A stretch of 64,000 nucleotides of DNA from an uncultured Caulobacter sp. (GCA_937925635.1 CALALX010000027.1:62001-126000); one strand, 5' to 3'. Positions 32,351 to 41,097 are shown, counted from the first letter of the stretch. Program-made: numbers and translations. The notes: generated by a model not told the origin, from the letters alone.

Positions 32351-33862
32351 GTGACCGTCGTAATCGACCGGACTTCGCCTACCAACCCGGCCCCCCAGGG
32401 CCAGGGTCCGGTCTCCGCCGCCGCTTCCGCGCGCAAGAAAGCCGGCGGCGGCGGCGGGCTCTACAAGGCCAGGACGCCGATCTATCCCAAGCTGGTTCAC
32501 GGCCGCTGGCGGATGATCAAATGGGCGCTGCTCATTCTCACCCTGGCGGTCTACTACATCGTTCCGTGGCTTCGCTGGGAACGCCCGGGCGCCCTGCCCG
32601 ACCAGGCCGTGCTGGTCGACTTCACGGGCCGGCGCTTCTACTTCTTCTTCATCCAGCTGTGGCCTCAGGAGGTCTACTTCATCACCGGCCTGCTGGTGAT
32701 GGCCGCGCTGGCGCTGTTCCTGACCACGGCGCTCTTCGGGCGGCTGTGGTGCGGGTACGCCTGCCCGCAGACCGTCTGGACCGACCTCTTCATCGCCGTC
32801 GAGCGGCTCTTCGAGGGCGACCGCAACGCGCGCATGAAGCTCGACGCCTCGCCGATGAGCTTCGACAAGCTGTGGCGCAAGACCGGCAAGCACCTGGTCT
32901 GGCTGGGGATCTCCTTCGGCACCGGCGGGGCCTGGATCTTCTACTTCCACGACGCGCCGACCCTGATCCGGGATTTCTGGATCGGCCAGGGCCCCGCGAC
33001 GGCCTACATCTCCTGCGCCGTGCTGACCGCGACGACCTACACCTTCGCCGGCACGATGCGCGAGCAGGTCTGCACCTACATGTGCCCCTGGCCCCGCATC
33101 CAGGGCGCGATGCTCGACAAGCATTCGCTGCAGGTGACCTATCGCCGCGACCGCGGCGAGCCGCGCGGACCGCACAAGAAGAACCAATCCTGGGAAGGCC
33201 GCGGCGACTGCGTCGACTGCAACCAGTGCGTCGTGGTCTGCCCGATGGGCATCGACATTCGCGACGGCGCCCAGCTGGAGTGCATCAACTGCGGCCTCTG
33301 CATCGACGCCTGCGACGAGATCATGCAGCGCGTGGGACGGCCCAAGGGTCTGATCTCCTACGACACCGATCACGCCGTGGCTTCCCGCGAGACCGGAGAA
33401 CATAAGGGCCTGTACCGTTTTATCCGCTCACGGACCGTCTTCTACGCAGTCGCGCTCTCGCTAATCAGCGGCGTGATGATCTGGGGGCTGACGCACCGGA
33501 CCTCGATCGACCTGCACGCGCTTCGCGACCGCAATCCCACCTTCGTGCGGCTTCACGACGGGTCGATCCGCAACGGCTATACGCTCAAGATCACCAACCG
33601 CGGTTTCGAGCCGCGCACCTACAGGGTCACGGCGGAAGGCCTGCCCGGCGCCCTGCTGAAGACGCCCGGCGAGGACGCTTCACGCGGGGCGCTGAGCGTG
33701 GTCGTGCAGCCGGACGAGGTTCGGGCCGTCCGGGTCTTCGTCACCCTCAAGGGCGAGGCGATCACCGCGCCCAACCTGCCGATGCGCTTCAAGGCCGAAG
33801 CGGCCGGCGAATCCGTCACCGTCCGCTCCATCTTCCTGTCTGGGGAGGCCAACGCCCGATGA
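32351..33862 (+). CDS. ccoG: cbb3 oxidase assembly protein CcoG (RdxA/FixG), Fe-S membrane protein
   Basis: A 503-residue inner-membrane protein with polytopic segments up to about residue 230 and a ferredoxin-like part with two clusters: CVDCNQCVVVCPMGIDIR and CINCGLCIDACDEIM. An additional CGYACPQTVW motif lies in the membrane portion, as in other RdxA/FixG proteins. The C-terminal periplasmic domain (about 375-503) is Ig-like. The family reduces copper during CuB insertion into CcoN. It starts with GTG right after ccoP and overlaps ccoH by four bases. Confidence 0.94.
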   Translation: MTVVIDRTSPTNPAPQGQGPVSAAASARKKAGGGGGLYKARTPIYPKLVHGRWRMIKWALLILTLAVYYIVPWLRWERPGALPDQAVLVDFTGRRFYFFFIQLWPQEVYFITGLLVMAALALFLTTALFGRLWCGYACPQTVWTDLFIAVERLFEGDRNARMKLDASPMSFDKLWRKTGKHLVWLGISFGTGGAWIFYFHDAPTLIRDFWIGQGPATAYISCAVLTATTYTFAGTMREQVCTYMCPWPRIQGAMLDKHSLQVTYRRDRGEPRGPHKKNQSWEGRGDCVDCNQCVVVCPMGIDIRDGAQLECINCGLCIDACDEIMQRVGRPKGLISYDTDHAVASRETGEHKGLYRFIRSRTVFYAVALSLISGVMIWGLTHRTSIDLHALRDRNPTFVRLHDGSIRNGYTLKITNRGFEPRTYRVTAEGLPGALLKTPGEDASRGALSVVVQPDEVRAVRVFVTLKGEAITAPNLPMRFKAEAAGESVTVRSIFLSGEANAR

Positions 33863-34341
33863 CCGCAGTCGCAGACAAGCCCAGCTTCACGATCAAGGGA
33901 TGGCACGTCCTGGTCAGCCTGATCCTGTTCTTCGGGATCATCATCGCCACCGACGTCGCCTTTGTCGTTCTCGCCTACCGCACCTTCTCCGGGCAGGTGG
34001 CCTCCAATCCCTACGAGGCTGGCCTCGCCTACAACAAGACGCTCGCCCAGAAGGCGCGTCAGGACGCGCTGGGCTGGACCGCCTCCATCGGCGATGAAGG
34101 CGGCCGCCTGAGCGTGACGATCTCCGACCCGGCGGGCCGGCCGATTGAGGGCCTCGGCGTGACCGCCACGCTGGAGCGCCCGGCCACCGAGCAGGGACGG
34201 CGCGTGATCAAGCTGACGCCGGACGGCGCCGGCCGCTACGGCGCGCCGTTCGCGTCCGGCGGCGCCTGGGACGTTCGTGTCGTGGCCGAGGGCCCGGGCG
34301 GTGACCGCTTCGAGGCCGAACGCCGGCTGGTGCGACCGTGA
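33859..34341 (+). CDS. ccoH: CcoH/FixH family protein
   Basis: A 160-residue single-pass membrane protein. The helix GWHVLVSLILFFGIIIATDVAFVVLAYRTF is followed by NPYEAGLAYNKTLAQKARQDALGWT, the diagnostic FixH segment, and a periplasmic beta domain. It assists cbb3 oxidase assembly. Four-base overlaps with ccoG before it and ccoI after it show a tight ccoGHIS operon. Confidence 0.92.
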   Translation: MTAVADKPSFTIKGWHVLVSLILFFGIIIATDVAFVVLAYRTFSGQVASNPYEAGLAYNKTLAQKARQDALGWTASIGDEGGRLSVTISDPAGRPIEGLGVTATLERPATEQGRRVIKLTPDGAGRYGAPFASGGAWDVRVVAEGPGGDRFEAERRLVRP

Positions 34342-36506
34342 CCGCCGTCCTGGCCCGCGATCTGTCGGCCTTCGTCGCGCGCGGCGAGGACGACCGCGGT
34401 CGCCTTGAGCTGCTGGTGAAGGGTGCGCGCTGCGGCGCCTGTCTGGCCAAGATCGAGAAGACCGCGCGCGAGACGATCGGCGTCGAGGCCGCGCGCTTCA
34501 ATCTGACGACCGGCAAGCTCGCGGTGACCTTCGCCGGCGCCGACGGCGACGCGGCCGCCGTGATCGACGCCCTCGATCGCGCCGGCTATCCGGCCACGCC
34601 CTTCGACCCCGCCCAGGCCATCCGCGAGGAGGACCGCGAGGGTCGCGCTCTGGCGCTGGCCCTGGGCGTCGCCGGCTTCGGCGCCGGCAACGTCATGATG
34701 TTCACGGTGCCGGTCTGGGCGGGCGTGTTCGGCCAAGAGCTTTCGCCGGCGACCCGCGAGGTCATGTACTGGTTCGCCGCGGCGGTCGCGACGCCCTGCG
34801 CCCTGTTCGCCGGCATGCCCTTCTTCCGCTCCGCCTGGGCCTCCCTGCGTCGGCGGCGCGCCAACATGGACGTGCCGATCTCGATCGGCGTCATCCTGAC
34901 CCTGATCGTCAGCTTTTCCGAGACGTTCCAGCACGGCGAGCACGCCTATTTCGACGCGGCCGTCACCCTGCTGTTCCTGCTGTTGATCGGTCGATATCTG
35001 GACCACAAGCTCCGGGTCCGGGCGCGCGGCGCCGCGCGGGACCTGCTGGCCCTGCAATCGCCGGCGGCGACGCGCATCGACGCGGACGGACTGGAGCGCG
35101 TCGTGCCGGTCGGCGAAGTCGAGGTCGGCGACGCCCTGGCGGTCGCCCCCGGCGATCGGATCCCCGTCAACGCCCTGGTGGAGAGCGGCGCCTCCGAACT
35201 CGACAACGCCCTGATCAGCGGCGAAACGGCGCCGGTCGCGGTGCGCGCCGGATCGGTCGTGCACGCCGGCGCCCTGAATCTGTCGGGACGGCTGGTGCTG
35301 CGCGCCCAGGCCCGGTCCGAGAACTCGGCCATCGCCGAGATCGCGCGGCTGATGGAGGCGGGCGCCCAGAGCAAGTCCTCCTACGTCCGCCTGGCCGACA
35401 AGGCCGCAGCGCTCTATGTGCCGATCGTCCACAGCTTGGCGCTGCTGGCCTTCGTGGGCGTCTGGGCGATCGGCCTGGGACCGCGCGAGGCCATCCTGCG
35501 CGCCGCCGCCGTGCTCATCGTCACCTGCCCCTGCGCCCTGGGCCTGGCGGTCCCGGCCGTGCAGATCGTCGCCAGCGGCCGGCTGTTCCGCATGGGTGTC
35601 CTGGTGAAATCCGGCGCCGCGCTGGAACGCCTGGCCGAGATCGATCACGTGGTGTTCGACAAGACCGGCGTTCTGACCGAAGGCCGTCCCCGCCTGATCG
35701 ACGCGCCGGCGGCCGTTGTCGCCATGGCGGCGCCGCTGGCCCGGGCCTCCCGCCACCCGCTGGCCCGCGCGCTCGCCGACGCCGCCGGCTGCGGCGAGGT
35801 CGCGACCGACGTCGTCGAAGTCGCCGGCATGGGCGTGGAGGGCATGATCGACGGGCGCCACGCCCGCCTCGGCCGAGCCAGCTTCGTCGGCGTGGATTCT
35901 CCGCACGGGTCCGACACGGAGCTGTGGTTCGGGTTTGACGACGACGTGCGCGTGCGCTTCGCCTTCGAGGACTCCGTGCGCGCCGACGCGGCCGCCGCCG
36001 CGGCCGAGCTTCGGGCGCTCGGCATCGCGATGGAGATCGTGTCGGGCGATGTCGCCGGTCCCGTCGCGCGGACGGCGCAGGCTGTCGGGGTCGATCGCTG
36101 GATCTGCGGCGTCACGCCGTTCGACAAGGTCGGCATCGTCGAGCGTCTGCAGGCGTCCGGCCGAAAGGTGCTGATGGTCGGCGACGGCCTCAACGACGCC
36201 GCCGCGCTCGCCAAGGCCCACGCCTCCATGGCGCCCGGCTCGGCGGTCGACGCCAGCCAGAACGCCGCCGACCTGGTCTTCTCGCAGGGAGCGCTCCGGT
36301 CGATCCCTGAGAGCATCCGCGTCGCCCGCGCGGCCCGCCGACGGGTGATGGAGAACTTCGCCTTCTCGGCGCTGTACAACGTGGTCGCGGCCCCGGCGGC
36401 GATCCTCGGCCTCGTCAATCCCTTCCTGGCCGCCATCGCCATGTCGGGGTCCTCGCTGGTCGTGATCCTGAACGCCCTGCGGCTCGGAGTCGGGAGGTCT
36501 CGATGA
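34338..36506 (+). CDS. ccoI: Copper-translocating P1B-type ATPase CcoI/FixI
   Basis: A 722-residue P-type ATPase that supplies copper to the cbb3 oxidase. The N-terminal metal-binding domain has GARCGACLAKIE (Cys32 and Cys35); the membrane metal site is TCPCALGLAVP; the phosphorylation motif is DKTGVLTEG; the P1B marker HP is in ASRHPLARAL; the hinge motif is GDGLNDAAAL. All the family's essential residues are present. It lies in the ccoGHIS operon, with overlaps of four bases on both sides. Confidence 0.95.
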   Translation: MTAVLARDLSAFVARGEDDRGRLELLVKGARCGACLAKIEKTARETIGVEAARFNLTTGKLAVTFAGADGDAAAVIDALDRAGYPATPFDPAQAIREEDREGRALALALGVAGFGAGNVMMFTVPVWAGVFGQELSPATREVMYWFAAAVATPCALFAGMPFFRSAWASLRRRRANMDVPISIGVILTLIVSFSETFQHGEHAYFDAAVTLLFLLLIGRYLDHKLRVRARGAARDLLALQSPAATRIDADGLERVVPVGEVEVGDALAVAPGDRIPVNALVESGASELDNALISGETAPVAVRAGSVVHAGALNLSGRLVLRAQARSENSAIAEIARLMEAGAQSKSSYVRLADKAAALYVPIVHSLALLAFVGVWAIGLGPREAILRAAAVLIVTCPCALGLAVPAVQIVASGRLFRMGVLVKSGAALERLAEIDHVVFDKTGVLTEGRPRLIDAPAAVVAMAAPLARASRHPLARALADAAGCGEVATDVVEVAGMGVEGMIDGRHARLGRASFVGVDSPHGSDTELWFGFDDDVRVRFAFEDSVRADAAAAAAELRALGIAMEIVSGDVAGPVARTAQAVGVDRWICGVTPFDKVGIVERLQASGRKVLMVGDGLNDAAALAKAHASMAPGSAVDASQNAADLVFSQGALRSIPESIRVARAARRRVMENFAFSALYNVVAAPAAILGLVNPFLAAIAMSGSSLVVILNALRLGVGRSR

Positions 36507-36664
36507 CCATCGTCTACATGCTCGCGCCCTTGTCGCTGTTGCTCGGGCTGTCCGGCCTGGCCGCCTTCTGGTGGACCCTGCGTTCAGGCCAGTACGAGGA
36601 CCCGATGGGCGACGCCGCGCGCATCCTGGATGACCACCTTCGCGAGGGCCCGGACGAGGAATGA
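36503..36664 (+). CDS. ccoS: cbb3 oxidase maturation protein CcoS
   Basis: A 53-residue single-helix membrane protein. It has the hydrophobic segment YMLAPLSLLLGLSGLAAFWW followed by SGQYEDPMGDAARIL, the hallmark CcoS motif (GQYDDPxGDAxRIL). It is needed for cofactor insertion into CcoN. Its ATG overlaps the ccoI stop (ATGA) and it ends 12 bases before the FixK-type box of the next gene. Confidence 0.93.
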   Translation: MTIVYMLAPLSLLLGLSGLAAFWWTLRSGQYEDPMGDAARILDDHLREGPDEE

Positions 36665-36676
36665 CCTTGTCCTCCC

Positions 36677-36690
36677 TTGACCCAGGTCAA
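36677..36690 (+). promoter_or_regulatory. FNR/FixK-type box upstream of the flavin monooxygenase
   Basis: TTGACCCAGGTCAA is a perfect dyad. It is centred 67 bases before the start at 36751, with a separate palindrome between it and the gene. Confidence 0.78.
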
Positions 36691-36699
36691 GGCTCGCTC

Positions 36700-36716
36700 T
36701 GTTATCGCCGATAACA
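36700..36716. promoter_or_regulatory. Operator-like palindrome in the monooxygenase promoter
   Basis: TGTTATCGCCGATAACA is a perfect 7-base inverted repeat around GCC, 35 bases before the start codon and 10 bases after the FixK-type box. It has the size of a TetR- or GntR-family operator. No matching regulator gene is adjacent. Confidence 0.6.
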
Positions 36717-36750
36717 TAGCGCAAAGACCATAATGAGGGAGGAGTGGGCG

Positions 36751-38250
36751 ATGACGACATCGACCTTGAAGGACCGTTCGACCGCGGCCGCGGTGGAGCA
36801 TTTCGACGTGCTGATCGTCGGCGCCGGCATTTCAGGCATCGGCGCGGCCTGGCGGCTTTCGAAGAAGCGGCCCAACGACAGCTTCGTGGTCCTGGAAACG
36901 CTGGACAGCTTCGGCGGCACCTGGCTGACGCACAAATACCCCGGGATCCGGTCCGACAGCGACCTCTACACCTTCGGCTACGACTTCAAGCCCTGGGTCG
37001 GCCCGCCGATCGCCACCGCCCAGGAGATTCTGACCTACATGGGCGAGGTGATCGAGGAGAACGACCTCGGCCGCCACATCCGCTACGGACACGCGATCCG
37101 CAAGGCGACCTGGTCGAGCGCGACCAACCGCTGGACGATCGAGGCGGTGAAGAAGGCCACTGGCGAAACCGTAACCATCACCGCCAGCTTCCTGTGGATG
37201 TGCCAAGGCTACTACCGCCACGACGCCGGCTTCACACCGCAGTGGGAGGGCATGGAGGACTATCAGGGCCAGATCATCCATCCTCAGACCTGGCCGGAAG
37301 ACCTCGACTACAAGGACAAGACCGTCGTCATCATCGGGTCCGGCGCGACCGCCGCGACCGTGTTGCCGGCGATCGCCGACGACTGCAAGCATGTGACCCT
37401 GCTGCAGCGGTCGCCGACCTACTTCATCCCCGGCCGCAACGCCAACGAGTTGGCCGACACGCTGCGTGAGCTGAAGATCGACGAGACCTGGATCCACGAG
37501 ATCGTGCGCCGCAAGCTGCTGCACGATCAGGCCCTGTTCACCGAGCGGTCCTTCAACGAGCCGGAAGTCGTCCGCGACGAACTGCTGGCCGGCGTGCGCG
37601 CCTTCCTCGGCGACGAGGCCGTGAAGGAGCATTTCACGCCGCGATACCGGCCCTGGCGCCAGCGCATCGCCTTCGTCCCCGACGGCGACCTGTTCCAGGC
37701 CGTGATCAAGGGCAAGGCCAGCGTCGTCACCGACGAGATCGACCGCTTCACGCCGGAGGGTATCCGCCTGAAATCGGGTCGCGAGCTCAAGGCCGACATC
37801 ATCGTCTCGGCCACGGGCTTCAACATCAACGCGCTCGGCGACATCGCCTTCGAGATCGACGGCAAGCCCCTCGACTTCCATGACACCGTGACCTGGCGCG
37901 GCATGATGTTCACCGGCGTGCCGAACCTGGTCTGGGTCATGGGCTATTTCCGGGCCAGCTGGACCCTGCGCGCCGACCTCGTGGCCGACTTCGTCTGCCG
38001 GCTGCGGGACCACATGCAGGCGCGGCAGGCGCAAAAGGTCGAGGTCGCGCTCCGGCCGGAAGACGCCGACATGGAACTGCTCGACTGGATTGACACCGAG
38101 AACTTCAATCCCGGCTACCTGCAGCGTGGCGTGCACCTCTGGCCGCGCCGCGGAACCAAGCCCGAATGGCAGCACAGTCAGGACTACTGGACCGAGAAGG
38201 ACCTCATCCCGACCGTCGATCTCGACGACGCCGCCTTCCACTACAGCTAG
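36751..38250 (+). CDS. FAD-dependent monooxygenase (Baeyer-Villiger/FMO type)
   Basis: A 499-residue flavoprotein monooxygenase. The FAD-binding motif GAGISGIGAAW is at about residue 25 and the NADPH-binding motif GSGATAATV near 200. Between them is YQGQIIHPQTWPED, which fits the Baeyer-Villiger fingerprint FxGxxxHxxxW with Tyr for Phe. EthA-like enzymes have a similar GGTW-KYPG(I/V)RSDSD motif (GGTWLTHKYPGIRSDSD here). The likely reaction is NADPH- and O2-dependent oxidation of a ketone or thio-compound. ATG 36751 is chosen over 36733 because GGGAGGAG precedes it at proper spacing. It follows ccoS and carries its own FixK-type box, an unusual setting for an O2-consuming enzyme. Confidence 0.85.
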   Translation: MTTSTLKDRSTAAAVEHFDVLIVGAGISGIGAAWRLSKKRPNDSFVVLETLDSFGGTWLTHKYPGIRSDSDLYTFGYDFKPWVGPPIATAQEILTYMGEVIEENDLGRHIRYGHAIRKATWSSATNRWTIEAVKKATGETVTITASFLWMCQGYYRHDAGFTPQWEGMEDYQGQIIHPQTWPEDLDYKDKTVVIIGSGATAATVLPAIADDCKHVTLLQRSPTYFIPGRNANELADTLRELKIDETWIHEIVRRKLLHDQALFTERSFNEPEVVRDELLAGVRAFLGDEAVKEHFTPRYRPWRQRIAFVPDGDLFQAVIKGKASVVTDEIDRFTPEGIRLKSGRELKADIIVSATGFNINALGDIAFEIDGKPLDFHDTVTWRGMMFTGVPNLVWVMGYFRASWTLRADLVADFVCRLRDHMQARQAQKVEVALRPEDADMELLDWIDTENFNPGYLQRGVHLWPRRGTKPEWQHSQDYWTEKDLIPTVDLDDAAFHYS

Positions 38251-38258
38251 GCGAACCG

Positions 38259-38295
38259 CGTCGGTCGCGGGCGAGCCCCTCGCCCGCGGCCGACG
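38259..38295. terminator. Long hairpin between convergent genes
   Basis: A 17-base stem (38259-38275 with 38279-38295, one G-T pair) and a three-base loop lie between the monooxygenase and the convergent DUF1801 gene. It is positioned as a bidirectional terminator, without a T-run. Confidence 0.6.
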
Positions 38296-38301
38296 CCGCC
38301 A

Positions 38302-38715
38302 TCAGCGCGTTCGGCGCGCGAGGTTGAACGCCACGGCTGAACGGATCAGGTCCTTCAGCGCCTCGCCGTCGATGGCCTCGCCCTCGCGGAAATCGATGGC
38401 GCGGCGGGTATTGCCCTCCAGGCTGGAGTTGAACAGGCCCGCGGGATCCTCCAGCGACGCGCCCCTGGCGAAGGTCATCTTCACGGCGGCCTTGTAGATC
38501 TCGCCGGTGGACAGAATGCCGGCGTGCTCCCAGACCGCGACGCCGCCCCATTTCACGGTCTCGATGGCCTCTGGATCGGCCTCGTGGACCAGGGCCCGGA
38601 GGCGGGCCAGCGTCTCGCCCCGCCAGTCGCCCAGCGCCGCGATCTTCGCGTCGATGTGCGCGGCGGCGGCGGCGCCCTCGAGTATCCCGGTCGTTCCGCC
38701 TTCGGTCTTCTTCAT
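38302..38715 (-). CDS. DUF1801-family protein
   Basis: A 137-residue small soluble protein. The pattern LARLRALVHEADPEAIETVKWGGVAVWEHAGIL is that of the DUF1801/YdhG-like fold, whose members include proposed iron-chaperone relatives but mostly lack a proven role. It sits 18 bases downstream of a second DUF1801 gene (38734-39135), in the same direction, suggesting duplication and an operon. Function unknown. Confidence 0.72.
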   Translation of the reverse strand: MKKTEGGTTGILEGAAAAAHIDAKIAALGDWRGETLARLRALVHEADPEAIETVKWGGVAVWEHAGILSTGEIYKAAVKMTFARGASLEDPAGLFNSSLEGNTRRAIDFREGEAIDGEALKDLIRSAVAFNLARRTR

Positions 38716-38733
38716 GCGGCGTCGTCTCCCTGC

Positions 38734-39135
38734 TCACATCCGCTCGCCGGGCAGCCGGCTGGCCTGTTTCACCCAGCCGGTGAACCTCGCTTCGCCCAGC
38801 TCGTCGCCCTCATGGACGTGGAAGTAGCGCACGTCCTTCTGTTTGGACCCGACCGGCGGAACCGGGTCGAGCGAGGTGCCCTTGAAGAAGGCGACCTTCA
38901 CGTAGCGGTCGAAGCAATGGAAGCTCAGGAACCAGACGTCCTCCTCGACGCCGTAGAAGGGCGAGTTCCACTTGACCGCCTTCAGCACGCCCGGAACGGC
39001 CTTGACGATGAGCGTGTCGAGCCGGCGGCCGACGTCGCGCTTCCACCCCGGCATGGCGGCGATATAGGCCTGCACCGGCCCGTCGCCGTAACCCTTGGCG
39101 ATCTGGGGGTTGCCGCCTGACAGCAGCTTTGCCAT
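38734..39135 (-). CDS. DUF1801-family protein
   Basis: A 133-residue protein of the same broad family as its downstream neighbour: MPGWKRDVGRRLDTLIVKAVPGVLKAVKWNSPFYGVEEDVWFLSFHCFDRYVKVAFFKG contains the characteristic VKWNSPFYG core and the FHCFDRYVKV strand. The two copies are only distantly alike in sequence. It follows a small membrane-protein gene by four bases and belongs to a minus-strand cluster headed by an ArsR regulator. Function unknown. Confidence 0.75.
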   Translation of the reverse strand: MAKLLSGGNPQIAKGYGDGPVQAYIAAMPGWKRDVGRRLDTLIVKAVPGVLKAVKWNSPFYGVEEDVWFLSFHCFDRYVKVAFFKGTSLDPVPPVGSKQKDVRYFHVHEGDELGEARFTGWVKQASRLPGERM

Positions 39136-39139
39136 CGCG

Positions 39140-39355
39140 TCACCCCTTCGCCCCGGCGCGGCCCTTCGAAACGTAGGGCAGCACGAACATGTAGAGGCCG
39201 CTGCACAGCAGCAGGATGAGCGGAACCAGCGCGAAGAGGCCGAGCCAGGCCGGCGGCGTCCCCTGGGTCATGACGACGATGTAGGTGATGACGCCGAGGG
39301 TGAAGGCGATCGACATCCAGCGGTGAAACTGCCGGATCAACACGTTCCAGTTCAT
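39140..39355 (-). CDS. Small membrane protein of unknown function
   Basis: A 71-residue protein with two hydrophobic helices (SIAFTLGVITYIVVM and LGLFALVPLILLLCSGLYMFVLPYV) and a basic tail. Pattern MNWNVLIRQFHRWMSIAFTLGVI resembles small PepSY-like membrane proteins seen near ArsR/SRPBCC clusters, but no confident family can be named. The ribosome-binding sequence GGGAGAGT precedes it. It is in the ArsR-SRPBCC-DUF1801 cluster. Confidence 0.65.
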   Translation of the reverse strand: MNWNVLIRQFHRWMSIAFTLGVITYIVVMTQGTPPAWLGLFALVPLILLLCSGLYMFVLPYVSKGRAGAKG

Positions 39356-39392
39356 GGGACTCTCCCTGTCGTGCCGTTCGAAGGTCGCTCGC

Positions 39393-39818
39393 TCAAGGCG
39401 TTCGCGCCAGAAGCTCTTCGAGGTTGGCCAGGAACCTCGCCCAGCCCGCCTGCGCGCCGCCGAACGCCTGCTTCTGATTCGGCCGGAAGCCCGTCTGCTC
39501 CATGCGCAGATGCGTGCCCGAGGCCGTCGGCGTCAGCGTGAAGGTCACCACGCTTCGAAGCGAGAAGGCCGGGTCGTCGTGATCGTGGTTCCAGCTGTAG
39601 GACAGCCTGTGGGGCGGCTCGACCGCCAGCACCTCGCAGTCCAGGATCCCGCCCCACTCCCCGCGCAGCTTGAAGCCGTGGCCGACCACCGGTTCGAAAT
39701 CGTTGCTCATCAGCCAGGCTTCGATCAGGTGCGGCTGCGTCAGCGCCCGCCAGAGCTTTTCCGGCGGATAGGGGATGTCGCGCTCGACGACGACGGAACG
39801 GGTGTCGGGGGCGGTCAC
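39393..39818 (-). CDS. SRPBCC/AHSA1-family protein
   Basis: A 141-residue START-like (AHSA1, activator of Hsp90 ATPase homologue) protein: VVVERDIPYPPEKLWRALTQPHLIEAWLM is the typical first strand-helix, and the C-terminal helix AGWARFLANLEELLAR closes the fold. These proteins bind hydrophobic ligands and are often encoded with an ArsR repressor, as here: its start overlaps the arsR stop by four bases. Ligand unknown. Confidence 0.83.
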   Translation of the reverse strand: MTAPDTRSVVVERDIPYPPEKLWRALTQPHLIEAWLMSNDFEPVVGHGFKLRGEWGGILDCEVLAVEPPHRLSYSWNHDHDDPAFSLRSVVTFTLTPTASGTHLRMEQTGFRPNQKQAFGGAQAGWARFLANLEELLARTP

Positions 39819-40138
39819 TGGTCCATCCTCCTGAGCAGATCCTCAAGCCGGTCAAATCGGCCCTCCCAGAACCCGGTCATCTGATGCGTCCAGTCGACCA
39901 GCGGTCCGAGCGCGCCGGGCCGCGCGCTGTAGTGGGTCTGTCGCCCCGCCGGCCGATCCAGCACCAGCCCCGCCTGCTTCAGCACGCCGAGGTGTTTGGA
40001 CACCGCCGGCTGGGAGACGCCGGCCCGAGCCGTCAAGGCCCCGACCGTCTGCTCACCCTCGCGGCACAGGCGCTCAAAGATCGCCCGCCGCGTTGGATCG
40101 GCGAGGGTTCGAAACAGCATGTCCTGGTCGGCCGACAT
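39815..40138 (-). CDS. ArsR-family transcriptional regulator
   Basis: A 107-residue winged-helix repressor: RTLADPTRRAIFERLCREGEQTVGALTARAGVSQPAVSKHLGVLKQAGLVLDRPAGRQTHY is the full ArsR DNA-binding region. It lacks the metal-binding CVC motif, so it is likely an ArsR-SRPBCC type regulator responding to an organic signal. Start 40138 is chosen since the longer frame to 40174 would include the upstream palindrome TATGA-N6-TCATA (40160-40175), which may be its own operator. It heads the SRPBCC/membrane/DUF1801 cluster. Confidence 0.85.
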   Translation of the reverse strand: MSADQDMLFRTLADPTRRAIFERLCREGEQTVGALTARAGVSQPAVSKHLGVLKQAGLVLDRPAGRQTHYSARPGALGPLVDWTHQMTGFWEGRFDRLEDLLRRMDQ

Positions 40139-40159
40139 CGAGATCAATAATTCCCCGGC

Positions 40160-40175
40160 TATGAAACCACTCATA
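40160..40175. promoter_or_regulatory. Palindrome upstream of arsR, possible operator
   Basis: TATGA and TCATA are separated by six bases, 22 bases before the arsR start and about 115 bases before the divergent SDR gene. Size and position fit an ArsR-type operator; binding is not shown. Confidence 0.4.
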
Positions 40176-40289
40176 ACCAGAGAGATATGAGACGGTCAAG
40201 CTCGTCTCCATGCCCGGCGAGCGCTTTTCCTGCTTTCTTGCCCTACGGTCAGGCAGGGATAGTCGTGGAAGACACGAGGGAGTCCGCCC

Positions 40290-41063
40290 ATGGCCTATCC
40301 GTTGCCCAACGCCTCGATCGACCTGACCGGCCAGATCGCGCTGGTGACAGGCGCATCCTCCGGCCTCGGCCGGCGGTTCGCAAAGGTCCTGGCCCGCCAG
40401 GGAGCCAAGGTGGCGATCACGGGGCGGCGTCTGGACCGTCTCGAAGCCCTGGCCGCGGAAATCGCCGCCGACGGCGGAACCGCCGCGGCGCTGCAGCTGG
40501 ACGTGACCGACACGGACCAGCTTCTGAGCCTGTTCGACCGGGCCGAGGCGGCGCTGGGGCCCGTCGACATCCTGGTCAACAATGCCGGCATCCCGGACGC
40601 CCAGCGGGCCACGAAGATGTCGATCGAGCTGATCGACAACGTGCTTGGCACCAACGTGCGCGCGCCCTGGATCCTGGCGACCGAATTCGCCAAGCGCCGG
40701 CTTGAGGCCAAGCGCCCCGGCCGGATCATCAACATCGCGTCGATGGCCGCCTACAGCTATCGCGGCGAGGGCGCGGCGCTCTATTCGGTGAGTAAGGCGG
40801 CGGTGGTGCGCATGACCGAGGCGCTGGCCGTCGAGTGGTCGAAGTTCCACATCAACGTCAACGCCATCGCACCGGGGGCCTTCGCCTCGGAGATGATGGA
40901 CGGCATGCTGGAGCGGATGGGCGATATCAGTCAGCATATGCCGCGCCGGCGGATCGGCGATCCCGCCCAGCTCGACAGCACCCTGCTCTATCTCTGCTCG
41001 CCCGCCTCCGACGCCGTCACCGGGACCTCGATCAAGGTCGACGACGGCCAGGGCGGGCGCTGA
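40290..41063 (+). CDS. Short-chain dehydrogenase/reductase
   Basis: A 257-residue classical SDR with TGASSGLGRRFA at the cofactor site, NNAGIP, NIASMAAYS and YSVSKAAV for the catalytic Ser, Tyr and Lys. TGRRLDRLEAL after the second strand has arginines that suggest NADP(H) preference. It is the first gene of a plus-strand block (SDR, GST, acyl-CoA dehydrogenase, acyl-CoA ligase, CYP153), which suggests oxidation or reduction of an alcohol or hydroxyacyl intermediate in lipid or hydrocarbon breakdown. Substrate unproven. Confidence 0.87.
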   Translation: MAYPLPNASIDLTGQIALVTGASSGLGRRFAKVLARQGAKVAITGRRLDRLEALAAEIAADGGTAAALQLDVTDTDQLLSLFDRAEAALGPVDILVNNAGIPDAQRATKMSIELIDNVLGTNVRAPWILATEFAKRRLEAKRPGRIINIASMAAYSYRGEGAALYSVSKAAVVRMTEALAVEWSKFHINVNAIAPGAFASEMMDGMLERMGDISQHMPRRRIGDPAQLDSTLLYLCSPASDAVTGTSIKVDDGQGGR

Positions 41064-41097
41064 CCGACAAGAAGACGATCACCAGGAAGGAACGACC

